A stretch of DNA of 64,000 nt from Pinus tabuliformis (Eukaryota > Streptophyta > Pinopsida > Pinales > Pinaceae), in NCBI GenBank assembly GCA_031772625.1, contig CM062819.1, positions 1,232,830,955 to 1,232,894,954 of the forward strand. The letters run 5' to 3'. The notes under the pieces are model-generated. The model had not been told where the DNA came from, did no database searches, and saw only the letters and a list, made by a program, of their open reading frames with translations. Shown here piece after piece: positions 31,380 through 40,468 of the stretch; position 1 is the stretch's first letter, and each line of letters begins with the position of its first letter. The position numbers and the translations under genes were made by a program.

Positions 31380-33742
31380 AAGTGGTTGGATAGAAAGATC
31401 CACGAATTTGTGGCACAAGAGAACATAAATCCATGCCTGAAAAAAGAACAGTGGTTGGACAGGTATCTATACACAGAAATACACAAAATTTTCTTCTGCA
31501 CCTTCCCGATTGAGTTGTACAAGTGGGTTGTCAAATTGGTAGACGACCAAGGAAGGTGGAGGCTTGACGGTCCAATAGTGTGGACCCCAGAGCTAGTGCG
31601 AAGGTTGGAAGCTTCTGAAGATAAGATCACGTGTGCTGTCGATCATTAGCTTGATCAAGTCATCGAAAGATTTGTGACAGAATTCACGGTTGATACCTCT
31701 GTTAGCTATAGTGAAGCAGAGCGGCACTTTTTCAAAGTACCGCGAGGTAAGTATTTGAAATATTTAAATACTTGGATTCAAATGCTCTTAAGTGAAAAGC
31801 AAGTTATGGCACTGCCTTGATGTTTGGATCTACACAAAGTGGCAAAATCTTTAGAAATCAGGAAAGAGCAGGTCCTAAATATAGTCCATTGATAGAGCCT
31901 CCTTCGAGTGACGATGAAGGAACGGTATAAGCCTCACCGTGAAGCGCTGTACATTTGATAAAGTAGGGTTTTCCAAGAATACCTCATCCACCCACACCAC
32001 CTCCACCTTCACCTCCACCTCTGCCACCATTAAATATGTCGAAAGCCATGAAGTTGCCCATTTTCAAGGGCTTGGGAAGTGAGGACCCGGATCAGTTTTG
32101 GTTCATTGCGAAGGTTGTATGGACGGAACAGAATATTACAGATGATCATATAAAGAAGGCGCAGTTGGTTACTGCTCTACAAGATCGCGCATTGACATGG
32201 TACATTAAGTACTGCACCGATAACCCATTAGCATCATTAGCGGACACTCAAACTGCTCTGAATAAGGAATTCGGTAGGCCCAAGTCTGAATCGCAATCAG
32301 TCGTTGGATTCAAGGAAATCATGATGAGGCCTGGCGAAACACATTGGGATCTGGATAAAAGACTGAAGTGCCAAATTATCGAAGCTAGCATGAATCTCAC
32401 GGATAGTCAGCACCGCGAATAGTTTCTAGCCTCACTCCTTCCCCACCTAAGGGTTGCTTTATCGTAGCAAAAGATAGGAACCTAGGCGGAAGCTTTGGAA
32501 ATTGTGATGAGATTGCATGAAACACCTATTCGGGACGTTGCTTTGGGAGTTTAGCATATTCATGCAGAGTTGCAGAACCTCTGCTTGGAGTTACAGAGCT
32601 TGAAGAAAGAGAAAGCTTCTTCACCGGAGGTGCGCGAAGAAGAGTGGTGTCTAAAATGTAAAAGCTAGGGGCATGATAAAGATCATTGCCCTATTTTTGT
32701 GAATTATATTACAAGGGGATTTTCAATGCCCTTGAGACAGGAGGCTGCCATGGGATCAAGTGAAGAGCCCGCATTGTGGTGTGCTATCTGTCAGGTAGTT
32801 GGAAAACATGTAACGGACAATTGTCACTTGCCGCAAAAATTTGTACAAACGCCGCAACATTTATTCTGCAATTTTGATAAATCAGTGGGCCAAGATGAGT
32901 GTAATTGTCGTAGCTATGAATTGATGATGGAAAGAATGTCCCCGTATTGAATGAAAATAGAAACTCGGCCTCCGAATCAAGGTGTTGGGGGAGCATGCTG
33001 AGGATATCAAGGGCGCGGATGAGGCTGAGGAGGAGGAGGACCTGGTAGAGGTTGAGGACAAGTTATTTGCTATAATTGCGGAGTGCCAAGACACTACACA
33101 CTGGAGTGTATGAGCTAGACACACCCATCATGGCGATATTGTATTTTGTTTGACCACGTGATAGAACAATTCCCTATACTAATAGCTAAGATGTAGGAGA
33201 AGAAGGCACAACCTCAGTAGCCTACCTAGAATCTACAGATGATGAGGGTCGAGCCCCGCGAAGAGGATCCCAATGTGAATATTGTGCTACGAAGAGGAAT
33301 GATAACTGGTGATGATAAAGGAAAGGAACCTAAAGAAAGTGAGTGGGTTCACAAGGCTCCAAAAAAGGAGGTTGGGTTTGATCTAGAGCATGCGAAGGAA
33401 ATGTTCATGGAAGCAAAGAAAAGCTTCGTTGAGGCCTCTACCTTAGGAAGTTAGGACAAGCTATCTGAAGAAGTTGACCCCTCCATGCTTACCACTTTCT
33501 TGGAAACTTGTATGAAGTTGTTGCGTGACAACAAGGCCGTGAAAGGGCTACAAGAACTGATAAATAAGTGTGTTGGTAAGGAAGGTGCTCCTAAAGGACA
33601 CCGCGCAGTCAGAAAGATAGGCAAACATAAGACAAGAACAGGGCATGAGATGAGGCTTACCGCGCAAACATGGGAGTACGAGATGGATGCGAATGTTTTT
33701 CATAAACAGACATGGGAAAGAATGGGGATACCTACGTTGTAG
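31380..33742 (+). pseudogene. gag of element B
   Basis: An N-terminal domain of unknown type (31386-31890) precedes a Pro-rich linker and a gag core beginning near 32036 (MKLPIFKGLGSEDPDQFW, then LQDRALTWYIKY). Several Cys/His clusters follow: CLKC near 32651, CAICQVVGKHVTDNC near 32783, and a full CX2CX4HX4C knuckle (CYNCGVPRHYTLEC) near 33071. A helical Lys/Glu-rich tail ends at 33742. One frame change lies between the N-terminal domain and the core; other breaks are stops, mostly TAG. B' shows the same layout at 60060-61985. Confidence 0.75.
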
Positions 33743-33779
33743 TGGTCCCTGATTCAATTAAGAATGGAAAATCAACATA

Positions 33780-33965
33780 AGATTATCCCTATGGGGAGAT
33801 TGCATGGAGTGACCATAGATATAGTAGGTGCAAGCGCGTTGGCCAATTTTGAGTTGATAAGGTTGTTGATGACAACAATCCATACCCTGTGCTTCTGGGA
33901 ATTGATTGGGCTATCGACATGAACGGGGTAATAAATTTGAAGAAGCGGATGAAGTCTTTTGAAAG
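33780..33965 (+). pseudogene. Protease remnant of element B
   Basis: VTIDIVGASALANFEL (catalytic Asp codon at 33818-33820, D-I-V-G-A in place of a D-x-G-A motif) and, after a frameshift near 33870, LLGIDWAIDMNGVI. Both are conserved blocks of Ty3/gypsy retropepsins. Decayed. Confidence 0.65.
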
Positions 33966-34199
33966 GAAATCACTCTGTGTAGTAGTACCATTGGACCGTA
34001 CAGAAGGACCCCACTATGCTAAACCAGTCCACGACTATGAGGAGAGCGATGAAGATTTGGACGAGATCTATAAAATAATAATGCGAGACCAAGATTGGGT
34101 TACTCCAACAGCTGATGGATGCATTGCATGGGACTGCGAAAGTTCCTGTACATTAGATTCTGATGAGGAATTGGAACACTAGCAGAATAGGTTGCACGA

Positions 34200-34992
34200 A
34201 GTATCTACGTTGCGTTGTAATATGATGACTAAATCGTTGCGTTGTGTATCATTCGAGGTAAGAAGTTTTCCTTATTATGATGGTCTAACTGATGTAGATA
34301 AATTTCTGGATGCATTTGAAAGGTAAGTACCAGAGAAGAATCACTTCCAAGCACTGGATTTGGTGCTGCGTGCTATGCCTGCACGTTGGTGGGGTACGAA
34401 TAAAGACAGTTTTGATGAATGGCGTGAGTACAGAATAATGGTGCGATTGTGGTTTGGTCGCCCGAAAGTTTGGCTAACTAAAAAATATGATGGAAGAAAT
34501 GATTCACGTGAGCATTTAGAAAAATGGATTAAGGTTTATGGAATGGAACCACAGCCAGATTGGGTGCATATTTTCTGTCACACTTTGGATGTCATTCCTA
34601 TGAATTGGTACCTGGAAATAAAGCTCCGACATGGTACCGCTGAGTGGGACATCTTGAGAGAAGGACTTTTTATGACCTTCAGCTTTGAGGATGGGGTCGA
34701 AAGCATCGATGAAGCCCTGCAGGAGGTTAAGGAAACAATCTTCATAATACCACAGGATCCTTTAGAATTGATTCAACTAGATTGGAGCACCCAACTGTGC
34801 CATGCGCTGGAATGCTATAATGTGACCACTGAAGAAGATGATGAGGATCCAAGGAATATTAACATCCTAAAGGCCGAAGGCCACCACAAAGTTGAGGGAC
34901 CGCAAAGAGAGAATCCAGACATCACTGCACCATTGAAGACTAGACAAGTGAACATTGGCATAGAGGCGGAGCTGAAGTTTGCGAAGATTTGA
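34200..34992 (+). pseudogene. Second gag-like core upstream of RT (element B)
   Basis: A 210-codon clean frame (34360-34992), extendable upstream across a stop. It contains FPYYDGLTDVDKFLDAFE, then HLEKWIKVYG, WYLEIKLRHGTAEWDILREGL and MTFSFED, which follow the helical pattern of a retrotransposon gag/capsid core. The element therefore carries two gag-like cores, one before and one after protease. An alternative is that this is a lineage-specific spacer domain of the pol polyprotein. Confidence 0.5.
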
Positions 34993-35840
34993 GAGTACTG
35001 GGATGATGCCACAATAGATAAGCTCACCGAGTTTCTTCGCAAATATCAGGACTTATTTCCTACCAATTTTTTGGACTTAAAAGGCATCATACGCGATTTT
35101 GGAGTGATGAAAATAACTTTGAAACTAGACGCGAAGCCTGTTAAGCAAAGGCCATATCGCCTTAATCCCAAATACAAGGAAATGGTCCGCTTGGAGTTGG
35201 ACAAGATGCTTGCAGTAGGTATTATTGAACTGGTGGAGGAATCTGATTGGGTGATTCCAATGGTCATTCAAGAAAATAAGTAGAAAGATGAAATAAGGAT
35301 TTGTGTAGATCTCAGGAAGCTTAACGATGCTTGCGTTCATGATCCTTTTCCAACACCTTTCACAAATGAGGTACTGGATAATGTTGGAGGGTAGGATGCC
35401 TATTCATTCATTGATGGGCTCTTTGGATACCATCATATTAAGATCCCACCAGAAGATAGGAGTAAGACCACTTTCGCAACAGAATGGGGATGTTTCCAGT
35501 ATACAATGATTCCTTTTGGACTTAAGAATGCATCAGCAATCTTCTCGCGCGTAGTCAGCACGGTGTTCAAAGAATTCATTCACAAGTTCTTGGAGGTATA
35601 TTTTGATGATTGTACATTGTTTGGGCTAGTAAAACGCCATGTCGCCAGTTTGCGCTTGATGTTGGATACATGCCGAAGGTATCAAATTGTGGTATGCAGG
35701 AAAGGACTTATTGTGGAACCTACTAAGATCGCGATTAATTTGGAGGTGCCAAGAAGTGTTAAATAGTTGCGTGCAACACTGGGCCACACTGGATACTATC
35801 AGAAGTTCATAAAAAGTTATGCTCAGATTATCGCGCCTAT
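34993..35840 (+). pseudogene. Reverse transcriptase of element B
   Basis: RT copies element RNA to DNA. Visible blocks: KQRPYRLNPKYKEMV, GIIELVEESDWVIPMV, IRICVDLRKLNDAC, FATEWGCFQYTMIPFGLKNA, and the catalytic box YFDD at 35599-35610 (normally Y-x-D-D). Three or four stops interrupt it. Beyond RYQI the sequence jumps to VVCRKGLIVEP; compared with the RT of element C about 19 residues are missing, a deletion in frame. A frameshift near 35840 leads into RNase H. Confidence 0.85.
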
Positions 35841-36300
35841 GGAAAAAGCTACTGAAGAAGGACGCTACATTTTGTTGGGATGAAATATGTCAGTGCAACC
35901 TGGATGTATTAAAGGAGAAAATGGTCACCGTGCTGATCCTAGTCTTCTCGGATTGGAAGAAGGAATTCCATGTGCATGTGGATGCCTCGTGTATTGCACT
36001 AGGGGAAGTGCTGACATAGGCTGGCGAAGGAGAACTGGATCATCCTATAACATTTGCAAGCAGGAAATTGTCTAAGCCTGAAAATAATTATTCAACAATA
36101 GAGCACGAAGGCTTGGATATGGTGTACGCGCTCCAGAAGTTCAGACATTACCTGTTAGGTGGACATTTCAAGATGTACACAGACCATTCTACATTAAAAT
36201 ATCTAGTTAATAAGCCTGTGTTGGGGGGGGGGGGGAATATGCAAATGGTTGTTGTTGTTCCAAGAATATGATTTCGAGGTAATTGTGAAGTGAGACCATA
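35841..36300 (+). pseudogene. RNase H domain of element B
   Basis: RNase H removes template RNA. KKEFHVHVDASCIALG, ENNYSTIEHEGLDMVYALQKFRHYL and FKMYTDHSTLKYL carry the catalytic Asp, Glu and Asp positions. A run of 13 G at 36223-36235 shifts the frame just after the last motif, so the remaining tail is out of frame. Family assignment is firm. Confidence 0.8.
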
Positions 36301-36550
36301 CCATCTGTCGTGCATTGAAACAAGAGAAGGGACTACTAATTTGGAGGAAGGAATGCATGACGTGTAGCTTTTCGTGGTGCACATAGTGGATAATCACTTC
36401 GCGGATATTATCCATTTCTTGACCATAGGAAAAGCTCCGAAAGCATATACTAGTCAGAAAAAGAAAGAATTGGTGGTGCGCATAGTAGTTTTCTCTGTAA
36501 TTGCAGGGAATTTGTATAAGATGGGATCGGATGAGATACTTTGATGTTAT

Positions 36551-37657
36551 TTGCTTGATTTTGAATGGAACAGTATCCTTGCTAAAGCTCATGGAGGAGC
36601 TGCAGGAGGGCATTATGCAGGAAAAGCAACAATGCAGAAGATTTTATGCGTTGGATTGTGGTGGTCGACACTGCATAAAGACTCTAAAGCATATTGTAGG
36701 GCATGTGATGTGTGTCAAAGAACGGGTAGGCCATCGCAGAGGGATGAGCCACCTTTGAATCCACAGGTGTCATTGCAGCCATTTGAGAAATGGACAATTG
36801 ATTTTGTAGGACCGATTCAGCCTCCAGGAAAGAACACAGGTGCGTGGTATATCGTTATCGTGACCGAATATCTGACTAGATGGGTAGAGGCACAGCGTGT
36901 GAAAGATTGTACAGGGGAAACAACAACAAAATTTCTATTTGAATATGTGTTAACTAGGTTTCGTTGCCCAAAAGTACCGATGAGTGATCGCGATATGCAT
37001 TTTCTCAATGAAACGATCAACATGCTGACAAACGAGTTCCAGGTTTACCATCAGAAGAGTATGCAATATCATCCTCAGGCCAATGGAATGTTTGAGGCTT
37101 TTAATAATATATTGGAGAATGAGATGACGAAGGTTTGCAACGCGCAACGAAATGATTGGGACGTGTGCGTACCAACAATGTTATGGGCTTATAGAACTAC
37201 TTGTAAAAATCTTACTGGTCAGACACCTTTTAGGTTGGTCTATGGTGTGGAAGTTTTCATGCCTATGGAGTATATCGTGCCTAGTCTACGCATCACGAAT
37301 TTCATAGGAATGGTAGACCATGGAGCCTTAGAAGAAAGGCTCGTTCAGCGAACAAAGCTCGAGGAAGATATGTTTTTCGCTGGATTCCGTCAACAGGTTC
37401 AGAAGGGATGTGAAAAATTTTTGCGTGATCAACACATCAAACTGCACACCTTCAATGTAAATGATTTGGTTTTATTATATGACAGAAAGTTCGATAAGTT
37501 TCCAAGAAAATTTCAGATGCACTGGCTGGGGCCTTATGTTATCAAAGAAATTACATATGGTGGAGCAGTTCAGCTCGCGAAGTTGAATAGAGACCCATTT
37601 CCGGGAAGGGTAAATGAAATCCGATTGAAGCCATACACTAGGGATCCATCCCAATGA
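36551..37657 (+). CDS. Integrase of element B (open, 368 codons)
   Basis: The best preserved gene of the window. HHCC zinc-binding region: His14, His21, Cys52, Cys55. Catalytic triad Asp84, Asp146 and Glu182, with 35 residues between the last two as in DDE integrases. SDRDMHF replaces the usual Gly of SDxGxxF by Asp, which could impair activity. A C-terminal SH3-like region (LVLLYDRKF, KFQMHWLGPYVI) is present and there is no clear chromodomain. The start shown is the first in-frame candidate; the real protein is cut from the polyprotein. Ends in TGA, with the same frame continuing into the next ORF. Confidence 0.85.
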   Translation: MLDFEWNSILAKAHGGAAGGHYAGKATMQKILCVGLWWSTLHKDSKAYCRACDVCQRTGRPSQRDEPPLNPQVSLQPFEKWTIDFVGPIQPPGKNTGAWYIVIVTEYLTRWVEAQRVKDCTGETTTKFLFEYVLTRFRCPKVPMSDRDMHFLNETINMLTNEFQVYHQKSMQYHPQANGMFEAFNNILENEMTKVCNAQRNDWDVCVPTMLWAYRTTCKNLTGQTPFRLVYGVEVFMPMEYIVPSLRITNFIGMVDHGALEERLVQRTKLEEDMFFAGFRQQVQKGCEKFLRDQHIKLHTFNVNDLVLLYDRKFDKFPRKFQMHWLGPYVIKEITYGGAVQLAKLNRDPFPGRVNEIRLKPYTRDPSQ

Positions 37658-39340
37658 CTACATGATGGTAGCACAGCCTTAGCACTCTAGGCAACTGCAA
37701 CGAGGCGCGGGACTATAAACTACACTGCCCAGTTTGTAGAGCTACGCGATAGGGGGGCTGCACGAAATAGGATGATGTCATAGTACCAAAAGAAGCGCGA
37801 AATGAGGTTTGACCTACCTTATTTTACTACAGATGATGTTATTCAAGAGGTCATCAAGCGTTGGTCAACAGATTGGCACACTCTGTCCGATCTGGCTACG
37901 AGCACCAGCTAATTCGCAGAAAAGAAGAAGAAGGAAGTAGCAAAGCAGAAGGTCCAACAGTTGTCTAAGAAGCGGAGAAAAGAGGCTGAGGAGAAGGCTC
38001 GGGTGGAAGTAGAGCGTGCCAAGAAGTAGTAGGATGAATAAGAAGACCGCAACTCTGAGCGTAGTGGTAAGTCTCCTTTGCCCTAAACAGAGGAGGAGGA
38101 GCAGTCAGAGCAAGGCGGTGGTGATCAAGAAGAGCAGAGCACCCCCTTCTAGATCAAAAGGTATACAGAAAAAGGAAAGGAAGGGACGCAGAAGAAATCC
38201 AAAGCAACCAAGCCATCATTGGATCTAATCACTCTGACAAATGGTGACCTTGATGAGATTGGAGACAAGGTGTGTGATACCACCGCAGAATTGCTACAAC
38301 AGTTCGAGCAACAACAATAGCAGGCGTTGAGTACCATTTAGAAGGATCTATGCGAGCTACAGATTTATACAAGTAGGATCCAGGTAGGCGCAGGGAATAT
38401 CAACGCTGCATCAACAAGTTTGGCATCGGGGACCACTCAGGCAGCAGAGTTGGTTCGGTCACTAGATCTCTAGGAAGTCGCGCTACCAGATGGAACCTTA
38501 AGCACGGAGGCGGATGGTGACAAGGTCATCATGATTTCTTTGAAGAATATTGGCCTCAACCTGGCTGTGATCCCCAATGAGTACCTTCACACGCTGCAGG
38601 CAGGTGTGACAGCAAAGTTTAGATCTCGACAACAGTGCACGATCAGCCTCATTAGTGAGTATTGGGTGAACAACGAATATATGTTCATTTAGAAGACGTA
38701 GGCGCTGAAGGCTAAGGACACAATCTAGGTGCAGAGCGCTCAGTTGGCAGTCGCAGTGGAAGAAGCATGTAGAATGGTGTCGGAATTGCATATCACAGAG
38801 GACGCACCATTGAAGGTGAAGATCAGAAAGTTGGCTGTGGGTGTGCGTGATGCCAAGATGGAGGTGGCTAGAGTTCAGTTCGAGATAAACCTAAAGATAA
38901 CTGAAATGGAGTTGAAGTCACAACCTTCAACCCCACCAGAGGTAAGGGACTAGTGCGAAGCCACTATGAAGGATGGAGTCACGATGGTGGATGCCGCAAT
39001 GGTGGATTGCACTGCATTGTTTGGGCAAGCTATGGAGGTAGTCATGGCTCTGTAGGAAGATCCCACCCTGCAGGTCTTGAATACAAAAGTTCGTGAGCTC
39101 CAGTAGCAATATGATAAACTGAGGGCAATGACGCACACCGTTGCTACAACACAATGCCTTGCCAAGCTACAGGAGGTGAAGCAGCTACTTACACAGGTGG
39201 AAGCAACAGAGAAGAAAGAGGTCATTCTCAAGGCCAGATTGGGGCCCTAGTTGGATGAATCCTACATTGTCTCCACCAATATTCAGGAGAAATTGGTGAA
39301 CTTCAGAGTACGTAGCAAAAAATCAAGCAGGAAAGTGTAA
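37658..39340 (+). pseudogene. Extra 3' ORF after integrase (element B), function unknown
   Basis: The integrase frame continues for about 560 codons without any frameshift but with roughly 15 TAG, 3-4 TAA and one TGA. The inferred product starts with a basic Arg-rich part (FVELRDRGAARNRM), has a charged Lys/Glu coiled-coil zone (37930-38200) and a long helical C-terminal half (38240-39330). I see no signal peptide or transmembrane segment and recognise no family. Position after integrase is where some plant gypsy elements carry env-like or antisense ORFs. Long retention of one frame suggests it was once selected as protein. Confidence 0.6.
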
Positions 39341-39488
39341 GACCAGCCATAGAGCATCTGGTGGAACAAATCAAGCAGGCAGCCACGCAGAACACGGCTG
39401 AGGTAGCAATTTCACAAGTGGAGCTAGGGGATCTTCGCATTAAGATCTCCATGCCAGCCGAGTGACTCGAGGGCGAGTCACAATCTTT

Positions 39489-39500
39489 GTGTTGGGGACC
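39489..39500 (+). other. Probable polypurine tract of element B
   Basis: GTGTTGGGGACC immediately before the 3' LTR; a short purine-rich core GGGGA. Confidence 0.45.
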
Positions 39501-40463
39501 CATTGGGATGGGGTCCCCTAGGGTCAATTTTGGGGCAAAAGCCCAAGTTTTGTTGTATAAAGATGTAAAGTCTCCACAAATTGTGGTCGCAAAACGCATA
39601 GTTAGTTAAAGAATCATAAAGGATTTTACCCTTCTTTATGTAAGTTGAGTCGGATTTTTGAGGATCTATCCATGGTCCTTGGACCATGGGATTGTATAAA
39701 TAAGTGTGTCTTAGGATGTCTAAGAAAAGAAGAAAAGAAGTTTGTCTAAGGGAGAAGTCTAGAGAGTTAGCGGAGAAGAGTAGGAAGAAAGGATCTGCAT
39801 CTGTGTGCACAAAGGCCTAGAGTAGAGTCCGCAACTAAGTGCGCGGACCCCTGTAGCTAAGTGCGCAGGGAAGTTTGAGTCTGTAAGCTGAATTAAATAT
39901 TAATGAATATGATTGTTGTCAAGATACCCGTGTTTATCTCTTACTTCTGCTTTATATGAATGTGCTTTATGTTATGATGGTTTTATGAAATAATGATGTA
40001 TTGATGTGTGACTTTACACAATTTATATTGTTATATGAACGCAATTGATGTTAACTGTTTACGCGAAGATTATCTTGTTGTATGTTAAAGTTATCGAACA
40101 CTTAGGTTGATCTGAGTAATTGTTGGGTTAAGAGTAATCTCTGATGCATGTAAGTAACTGATTAGTCTGTTCAAGTTCCATGAAAAATAGTCGTAGACCT
40201 TTGTGGAGGTCTAAAGGCTTATAAAAGGGAGTTATATCGATAAGCCATAAGAGCTTATCTATATGCACGAAGGTGGATTTAGGGCATAAAATGACATCAC
40301 ATTGATCTTTGGGTGTGGAAAATTGGTTTCAGCATTCCCCCCATACTACTTCGGGTGAGACTTCAGTTCGTGCTCTGCGGATTGATGCCAAAAGGGCCAG
40401 TATTGTAGGGATTTGTTTGGCACAACTAACTCTGAACCTGGGTTAGGACCTACTAAGCCAACA
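39501..40463 (+). repeat. 3' LTR of element B
   Basis: Aligns with the 5' LTR over its length. Starts CATTGGGATGGGG (TG changed to CA) and ends CCAACA. TATAAATA at 39695-39702 is preceded by a perfect inverted repeat CCATGGTCC-TT-GGACCATGG (39670-39689). Confidence 0.85.
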
Positions 40464-40468
40464 ATATG

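Larger units (their letters stand above)
30346..40463 (+). mobile_element. Ty3/gypsy element B with extra 3' ORF
   Basis: LTRs 30346-31295 and about 39501-40463. PBS is tRNA-Glu type. Flanks are GTATG (30341-30345) and ATATG (40464-40468), a 5-bp target duplication with one transition. Inside: gag, protease, a second gag-like core, RT, RNase H, integrase and then about 1.7 kb of a further ORF. The 3' LTR starts CATTGGG instead of TGTTGGG. The host reading frame of H continues across the insertion. A second copy, B', begins at 59015. Confidence 0.9.
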
